DNA of 64,000 nucleotides from Paenibacillus sp. Root52. GTDB lineage: Bacteria; Bacillota; Bacilli; Paenibacillales; Paenibacillaceae. The notes beneath the pieces were generated by a model. It saw nothing but the letters and a program-made list of their open reading frames with translations, was not told the DNA's origin and ran no database searches. The stretch lies in contig NZ_LMFO01000006.1 of the NCBI RefSeq assembly GCF_001426865.1, forward strand, positions 62,624 through 126,623. The letters run 5' to 3'. Both the position numbers and the translations under genes were made by a program. This document shows, one piece after another, positions 51,978 to 61,282 of this stretch. Positions within the stretch are counted from its first letter, which is position 1. Each line of letters starts with the position of its first letter.

Positions 51978-53633
51978 TCACTCTGACTTTTCAAAATCAG
52001 CCTGTTGCTGTTCATAGATTTCATAGAAGTCTTCCCACACTAGTACATTGTCCTTTTCCTTACTCCACCAGTCTTTGTACCACGCTTCAATCTCCGAGCC
52101 GCCTCCTTGCTCCCACTTCTGCTGCGCTTCCGTCGCAGCCTGTTCCACCGTATACTTACTGCCGCCAATAATGGAACGAGTGTATATATCATTGATGGCT
52201 GTCGTTACATTGGTCAACTTCACTTGCAGTTCTTTTGGCAGTTGCGGCATGTGCTCTGAATGGGTAACCCCTTCTCCCACAGGAAGGTCCGTCATATATA
52301 CCTCTCGCGCTTCCTTGAAGAGACGGAGCCCCTCCTTCTGAGATGGAATTTCTTCACTGAACAGCATTTCAGTGTATCCGCATTTACCTTCCTCTAGACG
52401 ACTGTATAGCATCGCATAATCACCCGCCCAACTTACCTCTTGTTTATATTTCTCCTGATCCGAGATACGCGGACAGCCTTGATCGTTCAACGTATAATGT
52501 GTGCCTTCAAATCCGTTTTTGAAGGTGCGACCGTTTTCTGTTTTGGTTAGAAAATCAATATACTGCATGGCCGCTTCGGGATTTTTAGCACGAGCATTGA
52601 TGGCTGCGGTCATCTGAACCGGGTTGTTCCACACCATCGTATACTGCCCTACCGACGTAGAAGGTAACGGGATAACCTTCAATTTTGCCTCTGGAACATT
52701 CTGCATTAATGTATCCAGTTCCTTGGCTGCAAACCCCGTATAATCGGAGGTCATGGCGGCATACATGCCGATTTTGCCATTCAAGAAATCCTGCTTCGCC
52801 TTGGCACCGTCCTTATCGGTCAGAAAATCTTTGTCTACTACACCTGCTTCATACAGCGCACGTTTGAATGAGGTTGCTTCCTTCAAGTGGTTAGGGCCAA
52901 CCACAACCTCTCCGTTCTCCATGTTCACAAAGTTCGCATTATACATATACCGGAACAGACCTGCCGTGTCACCGAACTGAAATCCACCAATACCGTAGGT
53001 GTCATTGACTCCGTTGCCGTCAGGGTCATTTTCTGTAAACGCCTTGGCAACTGCCAGCATCTCTTCCTCATTGGTCGGTACCTCCAGATTCAGCTTCTCC
53101 AGCCAATCTTCCCGAATGAAAAAGCTCGTCAGCGGAAAAACCTCATTCATACGTCCCACTTCATATAACTTTCCATCACTTTTGATGCCCGCTTTCTTAA
53201 GCTGCGGATACTTCTCCATCAGTGCCTTGTATTCCACACTGGAGTTCTCGATCAGATCATCTAACGGCATCAACTGTTTCTGATTAAACAACGTATTTCG
53301 GATCGGTGTACCGAATTCAAAGATAAGATCGGGCGCGCTGCCAGAAGCAAATAATACATTCAGCTTGGATTGGGATTCCCAGCGGGGAACTGCCGTGTAT
53401 TTTACATTTGCCGGGCCGTTCTCATTAATCCACTTTGACCACATATTATCTTCAATCGTACCCATACCGCTAGGGACGGCTCCCCGATCATAGATCGTTG
53501 ACGTGATGTTCCCCCTGCTATTCTCCCCCTCTGCCTGTTCACCTGAGCCTCCCCCAGAACATCCAGCCAATAACCCGCCAATTAACCCCAGAACGAGACT
53601 CGACTTCATCCATGCCTTCATCGTTAATGCCAT
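51978..53633 (-). CDS. Sugar ABC transporter substrate-binding lipoprotein
   Basis: The 551-residue product has a lipoprotein signal (MALTMKAWMKSSLVLGLIGG, lipobox LAGC, Cys25) and a family-1 solute-binding domain. It has the length and blocks of the LplA/YtcQ group: LIFEFGTPI, FIREDWLEKLNLEVPTN, NDPDGNGVNDTYGIGG and TENGRTFKNGFEGTHY. It captures oligosaccharides, often pectin- or hemicellulose-derived, outside the membrane. It is last after two permease genes. AGAGGGT lies 7 bases before the ATG. Confidence 0.92.
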   Translation of the reverse strand: MALTMKAWMKSSLVLGLIGGLLAGCSGGGSGEQAEGENSRGNITSTIYDRGAVPSGMGTIEDNMWSKWINENGPANVKYTAVPRWESQSKLNVLFASGSAPDLIFEFGTPIRNTLFNQKQLMPLDDLIENSSVEYKALMEKYPQLKKAGIKSDGKLYEVGRMNEVFPLTSFFIREDWLEKLNLEVPTNEEEMLAVAKAFTENDPDGNGVNDTYGIGGFQFGDTAGLFRYMYNANFVNMENGEVVVGPNHLKEATSFKRALYEAGVVDKDFLTDKDGAKAKQDFLNGKIGMYAAMTSDYTGFAAKELDTLMQNVPEAKLKVIPLPSTSVGQYTMVWNNPVQMTAAINARAKNPEAAMQYIDFLTKTENGRTFKNGFEGTHYTLNDQGCPRISDQEKYKQEVSWAGDYAMLYSRLEEGKCGYTEMLFSEEIPSQKEGLRLFKEAREVYMTDLPVGEGVTHSEHMPQLPKELQVKLTNVTTAINDIYTRSIIGGSKYTVEQAATEAQQKWEQGGGSEIEAWYKDWWSKEKDNVLVWEDFYEIYEQQQADFEKSE

Positions 53634-53692
53634 AGATAAGACCCTCTTTCTCCCTATATTATGAACGGATGCGATGTGACCAACAGCCTGCC

Positions 53693-54562
53693 TTACCCTT
53701 TAATCGAGCCAAGCATGACCCCTTTGACAAAGTACTTCTGCAAAAATGGATATACCGCCAAAATAGGTATGACCATCACGATGACAGCCGCTGCTCGGAT
53801 ACCTTCTGGAGTCAGGTTCGAAATCATCGTTGGATCGGTAAAATCCTGTACATTCAGATTGGACATAATCATGTTTTGGACAAGCACGGTCATGTTGTAT
53901 TTCGACGTATCATTGATATAAATCATCACGCTCATGAATGAGTTCCAGTAGCCTACACCGTAAAAGAGAGCAATCGTCGCCAGCAATGGTTTGGATAACG
54001 GCAGTACGATTCGGAACAAAAGCCCAAGTTCTCCACACCCGTCGATGCGTGCAGCCTCGTCTACTTCCCCCGGCAGATTTTCAAAATAAGATCGCATGAT
54101 CAACATGTTATATGTGCTCACGAGACCCGGTAACCAGAGTGCTCCATAACTGTTCACTAGACCGAGATTCTGCACAACCAGATACGTTGGAATGAGTCCA
54201 CCGTTAAAAATCATCGTAAACACCATCGCCATCGTAAAAAAGCGTCTGTGATAAAAGTGTCTGCGTGACAGCGGATAAGCCGCCATAATGGTTACGGCCA
54301 TGCTTAGCCCAGTACCAATTAAAGTAATCTCCACACTGTTCCAAAATGCATTCAGAATCGGCGTCCCCGTAATCAGACTGTGATACGAGAACCATGTAAA
54401 ATCGACCGGCCATAATCCTACCTGACCAGAAACGACGGCTCTTGCATCACTGAACGATAAGGCGACGATATTCAGTAGAGGCAGGATGCAGCTAATCGCT
54501 ACCAATGACAACAATACATAATTGATTAGATAAAAGACTTTTTCTCCTCTAGTTTTTCTCAT
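53693..54562 (-). CDS. Carbohydrate ABC transporter permease (LplC/YtcP-like)
   Basis: The 289-residue product has about six membrane segments. Blocks include VALSFSDARAVVSGQVGLWP, the EAA loop EVDEAARIDGCGELGLLFRIVLPLSKP and a final FLQKYFVKGVMLGSIKG, the last typical of the LplC group. I start at ATG 54562 because GGGAGGGG lies upstream; the longer frame would overlap the preceding gene by 65 bases. It pairs with the permease encoded just upstream. No ATPase gene is present, so it would use a shared MsmX-type ATPase. Confidence 0.92.
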   Translation of the reverse strand: MRKTRGEKVFYLINYVLLSLVAISCILPLLNIVALSFSDARAVVSGQVGLWPVDFTWFSYHSLITGTPILNAFWNSVEITLIGTGLSMAVTIMAAYPLSRRHFYHRRFFTMAMVFTMIFNGGLIPTYLVVQNLGLVNSYGALWLPGLVSTYNMLIMRSYFENLPGEVDEAARIDGCGELGLLFRIVLPLSKPLLATIALFYGVGYWNSFMSVMIYINDTSKYNMTVLVQNMIMSNLNVQDFTDPTMISNLTPEGIRAAAVIVMVIPILAVYPFLQKYFVKGVMLGSIKG

Positions 54563-54581
54563 GCCGCTTCTGTTCCCCTCC

Positions 54582-55556
54582 CTACCACAAACCTTCGTTA
54601 AATCGACGTGCAATATAGTTCGCGCTGAAAATGAGGATAAAGGCAACTAGTGACTCGAATAGCCCCATTGCTGTCGTCAGACTGAATTGAGCTCCCTGAA
54701 GACCGGTGCGGTATATATACGTACTGATTACATCCGCAATCTCGTTGACATTCGAGTTCTGAAGCATATACACTTGGTCGAATCCAACCTCCATCACCCG
54801 TCCCATCGACAAGATCAGCAGGAGGATAATCGTGGAGCGAATGCCCGGAATGGTCACATGCCAGATCTGACGTAGCTTACTGGCTCCATCCATCTGCGCA
54901 GCCTCATATTGGCTTGGGTCGATAGTCGTTAGTGCCGCGAGAAAAATGATGGCATTAAAGCCCATGTCCTTCCAGATACCAGATCCGACGAACACGGCAA
55001 TCCATGAACCCTTGTTATACATAAACGGATAAGGTTCTCCGGTCCAGGCTTCGACCCAGCGGTTCACGATGCCATTCTCCAAGGAGAATACCGTCATGAT
55101 CATCATCGCAATAATGACCCAAGAGAAGAAATGCGGCATATAGACCACCGTCTGTACTGTCCGCTTGAAAGCCATGTTCCGCACTTCATTCAGCATAATA
55201 GCTAGAATAATCGGAATGGGGAATCCAATAATGATGCTTAATAAACTGAGGAACAAGGTGTTACGAATAATCTCCACCGTACGTGGATCACTGAACAGTG
55301 TCTGAAAATGCTGCAAGCCCACCCATGGACTGTTCCATAGACCGTCGTAAAAATTATAATCCTTGAAGGCCATGACCAATCCCCCGATGGGCGCATAACG
55401 AAAGGTCAGATAGAACAAAATTACTGGGACAAACATTACGATTAACGGAATATTCATCTTGAATCGTCGCAGCCGTTGCTGCCGAATGCGCTGCTTCATT
55501 TCATCGTCCGGTGGTTGGAAACCAGATGGCGAACCTGCGGTCAGTTCCCCCTTCAT
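54582..55556 (-). CDS. Sugar ABC transporter permease (LplB-like)
   Basis: The 324-residue product has about six membrane segments. Landmarks are FYLTFRYAPIGGLVMAFKDYN and the EAA loop QYEAAQMDGASKLRQIWHVTIPGI, and later GQ-type DVISTYIYRTGLQGAQFS. The start is ATG 55556, 8 bases after GGGAG. It is first in the sugar operon, directly after a promoter with cre site. The polar N-terminal ~38 residues are longer than usual. Confidence 0.92.
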   Translation of the reverse strand: MKGELTAGSPSGFQPPDDEMKQRIRQQRLRRFKMNIPLIVMFVPVILFYLTFRYAPIGGLVMAFKDYNFYDGLWNSPWVGLQHFQTLFSDPRTVEIIRNTLFLSLLSIIIGFPIPIILAIMLNEVRNMAFKRTVQTVVYMPHFFSWVIIAMMIMTVFSLENGIVNRWVEAWTGEPYPFMYNKGSWIAVFVGSGIWKDMGFNAIIFLAALTTIDPSQYEAAQMDGASKLRQIWHVTIPGIRSTIILLLILSMGRVMEVGFDQVYMLQNSNVNEIADVISTYIYRTGLQGAQFSLTTAMGLFESLVAFILIFSANYIARRFNEGLW

Positions 55557-55584
55557 TTGCATCACTCCCTTCAACTGCTGATGT

Positions 55585-55623
55585 ACTATAGTTGTATTTT
55601 AGATAAAAATGTAAGCGTAAACA
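55585..55623 (-). promoter_or_regulatory. Sugar-operon promoter with cre site
   Basis: TTACAT (55614-55609) and TATAGT (55590-55585), 18 bases apart, form a promoter on the minus strand. TGTAAGCGTAAACA (55610-55623) matches the cre consensus except one base and overlaps the -35. Catabolite repression by CcpA is likely. Confidence 0.65.
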
Positions 55624-55656
55624 TTCGATATTTAACGATTCTTTTTTAAATTTCTA

Positions 55657-55688
55657 CACAAAAATAACCCCACATGGTCTGGTGGGGT
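55657..55688 (-). terminator. Terminator of the two-component genes
   Basis: ACCCCAC (55667-55673) and GTGGGGT (55682-55688) form a stem followed by TATTTTTG on the minus strand. It separates the two-component genes from the sugar operon. Confidence 0.8.
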
Positions 55689-55770
55689 CATCCTTGATAT
55701 TTTGCCGCTAAGGGAGCGGGTTTCGTTCGAAACGATATACATTAGAAAAAGCAGACTGTTTATTACACGG

Positions 55771-56871
55771 TTACTTGTGGGGAATTCCGCCTATTTTCTT
55801 GTCTACCTGTTCACCTTTTTGCTTGCGGTATTCGCGGGGCGAGACACCTGTCATTTGTTTGAATACCGTCGTGAAATAACTGGAATTATCAAACCCCGTT
55901 TGTTCGGCGATGTCCGCCATGCTCTGCCGGGTACGGTGAAGCAGCAGCTTTGCTTTCTCAATTCGGCGTCTGCTTACATATTGGCTGAAGCCTTGTCCGG
56001 TCTCTTTTTTGAACAAATGACTTAAATAATTGGGTGTCACATGAACATGCGTGGAGACTGATTGCAACGTGCAACTTCTGAAATAATTCATCTCAACATA
56101 CTGCACCACTCGTGTAATGACATGATCCTGATGTTCCTGAGTTAACCTTCTCAGCATATCCAACCACTCTTCACTCTTACAGCGAGCCCAGGCGATGACT
56201 TCCGGTACGTGATGAACCCATAACAGTGGCTCTGGACCAAATTGCTCCGTGCTACTGGAATCCTGGAGTTGAAGCTGCTGTGCCAGCAATTCTGTCATCA
56301 CCTTCATAAGCATATGTACCTCTTCTTTGGCTCGTGGCAGAGTCATCTGGGACGCTTCTATTAAGAGAGCATCTATACGATGAGTCATCGTTGCGAATTG
56401 ATGGTGGAGCAATAGCGAATTCAGTTCCTCTCTCAGTCTTTCGGTTCGGTCTACTTGACTGTATTGTGCCCTGATCTGATTGTCGGACTGTTTCTGACGA
56501 TATCGTTCATGTGCCTTACGTAGCACCTGACATGCTTCATCGAGGGAAAACGGCTTCAGCAGAAATTCAATCGCTCCGTAACGGATAGCGCGCTGCGCAT
56601 ATTCGAATTCACGATACCCTGTCAGAATAATAATCATGATGTCGCGTCCACTCTCGTGTATACGTTCAGCCAAGTCCAGACCGTCCATTACAGGCATGTT
56701 GATATCCGTAATAATCAGATCAGGTGTGCAATGGTCTACGACTTGTATTGCTTCTTCTCCATCTGCTGCTTCCCCAACAACTTCCCAACCAAGGGGATTA
56801 TTCCGAATCAGATGGATCAGTCCTTGACGAAATAACGTTTCATCATCCACTACAAGCAAACGTCCATTCAC
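55771..56871 (-). CDS. YesN-type response regulator (receiver plus AraC domain)
   Basis: The 366-residue product has a receiver with acidic DDE (residues 9-11), phospho-Asp56 (LIITDINMP) and Lys of LLKPF. A middle helical region follows, then a C-terminal AraC domain (LQSVSTHVHVTPNYLSHLFKKETGQGF; MADIAEQTGFDNSSYFTTVFKQMTGVSP). The start is GTG 56871, set by GAGAGGAG. It follows the YesM-type kinase by 5 bases and precedes the sugar importer, which it should activate when the sugar is sensed. Confidence 0.94.
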   Translation of the reverse strand: MNGRLLVVDDETLFRQGLIHLIRNNPLGWEVVGEAADGEEAIQVVDHCTPDLIITDINMPVMDGLDLAERIHESGRDIMIIILTGYREFEYAQRAIRYGAIEFLLKPFSLDEACQVLRKAHERYRQKQSDNQIRAQYSQVDRTERLREELNSLLLHHQFATMTHRIDALLIEASQMTLPRAKEEVHMLMKVMTELLAQQLQLQDSSSTEQFGPEPLLWVHHVPEVIAWARCKSEEWLDMLRRLTQEHQDHVITRVVQYVEMNYFRSCTLQSVSTHVHVTPNYLSHLFKKETGQGFSQYVSRRRIEKAKLLLHRTRQSMADIAEQTGFDNSSYFTTVFKQMTGVSPREYRKQKGEQVDKKIGGIPHK

Positions 56872-56876
56872 AGAAC

Positions 56877-58697
56877 CTACTCCTCTCTGTTATCTGAATG
56901 TTCTGAACGAGAATTCTCACCTAACTGATAAGGTAAGCAAAGCCGTACAAGAGTGCCTTCATTTACCTTCGACTCGATCTGCACACCATAGGGCTCGCCA
57001 TGAATCAGTTCAATTCTTCGAAGAACGCTCTGCATCCCTATATGTTGACGCTTCTCATCCGCAGGTGCCATGGGTTCCATAATGCGCTCTATCACCGATG
57101 TGTTCATGCCGCAGCCATTATCCGAGACTTCTATGATAAGCATGTCTGGTAGCACATTCTGTCCATCTTGGTGTGAGCAACGAATATCCAGATGACGGTT
57201 ATCTCTCTTGTCTGCAAACGCATGAACAAACACATTCTCCACGATCGGTTGAAGCAGCAAGCGAATCACCTGGCAACGGAGCAATTCTGGAGGAACGGAA
57301 ATTTCAATCGACAACGCTTCCTGGTAACGTGCTTGCTGAATCTGCAAGTAATGTTCGATCTGGTTCATCTCGTCTTGTAAAGTCGTTAACCGCTGTACAG
57401 GTTCAAGCGTATATTGCAGCATTTCGGACAAGGCAGTGACCAGGCGAGCTGATTTCTCGTCACCAAGCATATAGAATTTCCAGAAAAACATACTGAGTGT
57501 GTTATACAAAAAGTGAGGGTTTAGTTGTGCTTGAATTGCTTTGAGTTCCGCTTCTTTCTCACTGAGCTCCCGCTCGTACACTTCATGGATCAGTGTGTCA
57601 ATCCGGGAAGCCATCGCATTGAATCGTTCACCGATGAAACCTAGCTCATCCCGGGTCTCAATCTGTACCCGTGTATTGAACTGTCCATCACGCACTCTTT
57701 TCATCGCATTGACTATACTCGCCAGCGGACGCAACAACCTACCACTAATGATTGTGATAATAAGCCAGGAGCATACTATGCTAGCAACCGCAGAGAAGAC
57801 AGCGACTTTTACGATGATCTTACCTTTATTCTGAATCTGAGCTAGTGATACTTTGCTGACCAAGGTGAAATTAGCCTTGTCTGAAGTTTGTTTGGTATAC
57901 AAATGTGTCGTGCCCTGTTCATCTCTAATCTCGGTTGCCCCTATACTCAACTCCTTTAAGGGTGGTGGATCAGCATCCTGATTATGAAAAGCATATAGAA
58001 GCTCACCATTGGTGTCGAATAGATACACCGCAACTTCATCATTTAGCCGAAGATCTTTGAGATACGATTCAAACAGCGAGGTGTTAAACAGAATTAACAT
58101 CACACCATACGTCTCCAGATCAACAGAGCGCATTAATCGTCCTGCTAAGATCCAATTGGTCTTCTCTTCCTGTATAAACGCATCCGAATCCAGACGATTC
58201 CAAACATATTCGCCGCCTGTTCCTTCTAATCTATGAACCATCTCTGCCAAATAGGAGGGATTCATCTGTTGAAATGAGCCCGCAAAAGCTCCAAGACTAA
58301 AGACGTTCTCTTTCAAATCATAAATACGAAGACCCATAATCTCAGGTGCATCCAAGCGTACCTGGTACAATTGATCATCCAATTCATCTTCCAGCTTCAT
58401 CTGATCATAGGAGGAGATGCCTGCTTCTTGTGCCTTAATGGCATTTTTGACGGAGGGATTCAGGGTGATATAATCGGTGACTTTGTACATATCATTGACC
58501 CGGGAATCTAGACGTGCAAGGATCTGTTCTGCGGTAAGGCTGTACTGGCGACTCACTTCTTCGTTAAAAAGGTCGATATGTATGCGATAGGTGATCAGCC
58601 CCGTAATTCCTGAGATGACTACTGTGGCCGCCGACAAAAACAATATGAGTTTCGTTTTGAATTTAAAGCGTTTACAAATATGATTCCACCACTTCAC
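56877..58697 (-). CDS. YesM-type sensor histidine kinase
   Basis: The 606-residue product has two membrane segments (about 18-38 and 300-320) with an extracytoplasmic sensor between them. HAMP follows, then the YesM-type phospho-acceptor LNPHFLYNTL near residue 400 and an ATPase domain with QPIVENVFVHAF and VSDNGCGM. GAGGTGA lies 6 bases before GTG 58697; a GTG at 58703 overlaps it. It is first of the kinase-regulator pair. Confidence 0.93.
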   Translation of the reverse strand: MKWWNHICKRFKFKTKLILFLSAATVVISGITGLITYRIHIDLFNEEVSRQYSLTAEQILARLDSRVNDMYKVTDYITLNPSVKNAIKAQEAGISSYDQMKLEDELDDQLYQVRLDAPEIMGLRIYDLKENVFSLGAFAGSFQQMNPSYLAEMVHRLEGTGGEYVWNRLDSDAFIQEEKTNWILAGRLMRSVDLETYGVMLILFNTSLFESYLKDLRLNDEVAVYLFDTNGELLYAFHNQDADPPPLKELSIGATEIRDEQGTTHLYTKQTSDKANFTLVSKVSLAQIQNKGKIIVKVAVFSAVASIVCSWLIITIISGRLLRPLASIVNAMKRVRDGQFNTRVQIETRDELGFIGERFNAMASRIDTLIHEVYERELSEKEAELKAIQAQLNPHFLYNTLSMFFWKFYMLGDEKSARLVTALSEMLQYTLEPVQRLTTLQDEMNQIEHYLQIQQARYQEALSIEISVPPELLRCQVIRLLLQPIVENVFVHAFADKRDNRHLDIRCSHQDGQNVLPDMLIIEVSDNGCGMNTSVIERIMEPMAPADEKRQHIGMQSVLRRIELIHGEPYGVQIESKVNEGTLVRLCLPYQLGENSRSEHSDNREE

Positions 58698-58761
58698 ATA
58701 CACTCACCTCACTCTTACTTCCTTACCAGTTTCTTGTAAAAACATATCATACCCCTATGTG

Positions 58762-58808
58762 AAAAAACAGAAAAACTCTGACAACCACAGAAGCGGCAAT
58801 CAGAGTTT
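58762..58808 (-). terminator. Terminator of the lipoprotein gene
   Basis: AAACTCTGA and TCAGAGTTT (58773-58781 / 58800-58808) form a 9-bp stem, followed on the minus strand by TTTCTGTTTTTT. Confidence 0.8.
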
Positions 58809-58892
58809 GAACACATTTGAATCCGTTGCATATTGCAAATGAAGGAATGAAATTGTACAACCAGACCAGACTTGCTCTTGGTCAAGCTGTCA

Positions 58893-59774
58893 TTATTCCC
58901 CGTAAATTTCCTTGATTCGCTCTTCCTTGTTCGTAGACAACAAGACATTCAGGAATCCCATCGCATTGTTTGCCTCTGTTCTCGCTGCTTTGTACGCTTC
59001 GGCAAATGCTGCTTCATCCTGCGTAGGATCGAGCTCTGCTAGTTTGCCCCATGAGGTACGAGCCTTGTCATACAACGTGGTCAGTGTGATGTCATCCGTC
59101 GTTTGTGCAACAGGTGCCATCGACTCAAACTCGGAGGACTGTTGGAAGAAACGCAATGTATTAACAAAGGATGGAGCACTATAATCCTTGTTATTCATCG
59201 TATCCTCGGTAATTAACAGACCTTCTCGAGCAATAAACAGCGTTTTGACCATAGCACGCTCCAGGTTAGTCGCTTCCCCCCACGTTATGTAGGATACATC
59301 AGGTGCTTGAGTTGTCGTAAAGAAAGGAAACGCATCATCAATCAATTGCTGTGAATCCGCATGAATTGGAGTGCCCGTATTCAGATCAACTACAGCATCA
59401 CTGTAGTTGGCAATGTTCACGTTCTTGGAATCTTTCTCACTTACACGGCGCACCGGGTGGTCATCTAACGGAATGCGGATATATCCTACGTTGTCCGCAT
59501 ACTTCTCAACGAGTTCATCCATCGTTGAATCAAGACCGATCTGCCCCTCTTTTACAGAAGAATCTGGCTCGCTTGTGTTGGAATCAGATGAAGTGTCGGC
59601 ATCCGAACTAGCTGCTGTCTGATCTGCTGGCTTTTCAGTTGCGGCCGTTACTTGAGTGGAGTCCTGTGTCGGCTCCGCCGTCTTCGCTTCCTTTGCTCCT
59701 CCGCCACAGGCGGTCAACACAGCCGCCAAGCTAAACAATGCAACGAACATTTTAATTGAACGATTCCAATTCAT
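58893..59774 (-). CDS. Lipoprotein of unknown function
   Basis: The 293-residue product has a lipoprotein signal (MNWNRSIKMFVALFSLAA, lipobox LTAC, Cys23). A Thr/Ser/Asp-rich linker spans about residues 25-75 and a globular, mostly helical domain about 75-293, with FFTTTQAPDVSYITWGEATNLER-like features. I do not recognise a family. AAGGGGAA precedes the ATG. It lies between its own terminator and a 357-base gap, so it is a single-gene unit. Confidence 0.75.
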   Translation of the reverse strand: MNWNRSIKMFVALFSLAAVLTACGGGAKEAKTAEPTQDSTQVTAATEKPADQTAASSDADTSSDSNTSEPDSSVKEGQIGLDSTMDELVEKYADNVGYIRIPLDDHPVRRVSEKDSKNVNIANYSDAVVDLNTGTPIHADSQQLIDDAFPFFTTTQAPDVSYITWGEATNLERAMVKTLFIAREGLLITEDTMNNKDYSAPSFVNTLRFFQQSSEFESMAPVAQTTDDITLTTLYDKARTSWGKLAELDPTQDEAAFAEAYKAARTEANNAMGFLNVLLSTNKEERIKEIYGE

Positions 59775-60022
59775 TGTGTGATCTTCCCCTTATCTTGTGA
59801 TTGTCTCTGAGATTCATTAACCTGTACATCAAAGAATGAATAGAACTTCCGAACGCAATCCATTCATATGGATTGATTACATAGCTCACAAATTTGATTC
59901 ACATAACATGCATAGTTCACAATTACATATGGTTTGTATTTTAGCATAAGTTAAATCTTGGGTGTATACGTCGATATACCTGTGCCATGTGGGTCTTCAA
60001 CTCCCCTATCAATATCGCGCCG
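59775..60022. other. Intergenic stretch without visible features
   Basis: This A+T-rich stretch presumably holds the promoter of the lipoprotein gene. I see CATTCATATG and GATTCACATAACATG motifs but no convincing operator or repeat. Confidence 0.3.
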
Positions 60023-60065
60023 ACAAATAAAGAAACACCGTTATCTAGTAGAAGACAACGGTGTT
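60023..60065 (-). terminator. Terminator of the NERD gene
   Basis: AACACCGTT (60034-60042) and AACGGTGTT (60057-60065) form a 9-bp stem followed by TCTTTATTT on the minus strand. Confidence 0.75.
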
Positions 60066-60131
60066 CATGAATGCTGATTGAATTGAGGTCAATCACTTGT
60101 TACTTGTACAACTTATACAGAGGGCTCGAGT

Positions 60132-60857
60132 CTACTTAATCCCTTTCGCCTTCTCCATATGTTCTGCTCGAATCTGAGAGTCTGTCGAATTCGCGGAGGA
60201 TAACATCTCATAGATGGCTTGAATGTCCTGCTCCTTGTACACCGTCTCCGGGACTTCTGACTCAAGTTTCTCTGTCTTACGCAGAATCGTCTCTACGAGT
60301 TCATGATCATAGATGATCAGTTCATCCGATTGAACATAGCGAACAGCAGGATCGACGCTGATTCGGCAACGATTGGTGAACGTCACCATGGAGATCATGC
60401 GAACCCTTTTGTAATCCCCTAGATGTGCTTGAATGGCCTCCACATGTCCGCGATGCTGCATTAACGGATTGTACATCTTAATTCGGCTGCTGCTGACCGT
60501 CCAATTAGCCTCTCTTCTTCCCCCCCGAATCTCTCCTGTGGTTAAATTACGAGTCTCAATGACGAAAATCCCTCTTGGCCCGATGACCACATGATCAATC
60601 TGCGAGTAACCTGAGCGCGATTTGGGATTGGTTACAAGTAAATCATGCAAACATTTGTACTCTGAAGGAAGACGGTACAGCTGCTCCGCCGTACTTGGTT
60701 CCTCTGGTTGCTGGGTCCAGTCCCCTTCCGTTTTGCGACGACTACGAGCCATCCGTGTCCGACTTGGGATTGTCGCAGACATCGGCGGGGCTGAAGCAGT
60801 AATCGAGTTTGCTAGCTCTGGCTGTGACTTGAACAGAGACATTATTTTTTTGAACAT
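60132..60857 (-). CDS. NERD-domain protein
   Basis: The 241-residue product has a polar, Ser/Arg-rich N-terminal part to about residue 70 and a NERD (nuclease-related) domain. The domain shows IDHVVIGPRGIFVIETRNLTTGEIRGG, the Asp...Glu-x-x pattern of PD-(D/E)XK nucleases with Lys replaced by Arg (IETRN). That may weaken catalysis. GGAGC lies before ATG 60857. NERD proteins of Bacilli are cytoplasmic and mostly uncharacterised. It stands alone with its own terminator. Confidence 0.8.
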   Translation of the reverse strand: MFKKIMSLFKSQPELANSITASAPPMSATIPSRTRMARSRRKTEGDWTQQPEEPSTAEQLYRLPSEYKCLHDLLVTNPKSRSGYSQIDHVVIGPRGIFVIETRNLTTGEIRGGRREANWTVSSSRIKMYNPLMQHRGHVEAIQAHLGDYKRVRMISMVTFTNRCRISVDPAVRYVQSDELIIYDHELVETILRKTEKLESEVPETVYKEQDIQAIYEMLSSANSTDSQIRAEHMEKAKGIK

Positions 60858-60863
60858 GGGCAA

Positions 60864-61202
60864 GCTCCGTTCGATTTAGTGTAGGTTTACGGGTCTTTGC
60901 GGGAAGCGGAACAATATCCAAGGAAGAATGATGAACTTGATTATGTAAACTTCTATTACTTATGTCGGATAAAAAGCAGGAGAATTAAAGGGATATACGC
61001 CAAAAATTCAAGATTCACTTCCATTATACATGGATATTTAACCAATACTGTGACTTTAGACGCATAAATATGAGGGGATTTTGTAAGAAAAACTTGTATC
61101 GACGTACTTCAAAGAAGACGGATCGTGTTTAACTGAAGCTTTTCTTACGATAATTGAATGGTTCAGTTCCGCTCCGCTGAGAAACGTATAAATTCCATTA
61201 TC
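60864..61202. other. Intergenic stretch, possibly decayed
   Basis: There is no credible gene. A minus-strand frame at 61056-61265 includes protein-like words but starts inside the ykwC terminator and lacks a binding site, so I do not call it. Confidence 0.35.
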
Positions 61203-61257
61203 TAAAAAAGGCCGTGTGCCTTTCTCCAATCGGAAGAAAAAAGAACACACGACCTTT
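61203..61257 (-). terminator. Terminator of ykwC
   Basis: AAAGGTCGTGTG and CACACGGCCTTT pair (one G-T mismatch), followed by TTTAG on the minus strand. Confidence 0.75.
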
Positions 61258-61282
61258 GTCATCATCGTAACTATGATCGTTA

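Noticed and set aside
61056-61265. Minus-strand 69-codon frame before ykwC's terminator end
   Set aside because: It overlaps the ykwC terminator, has no ribosome binding site and matches no family I know.
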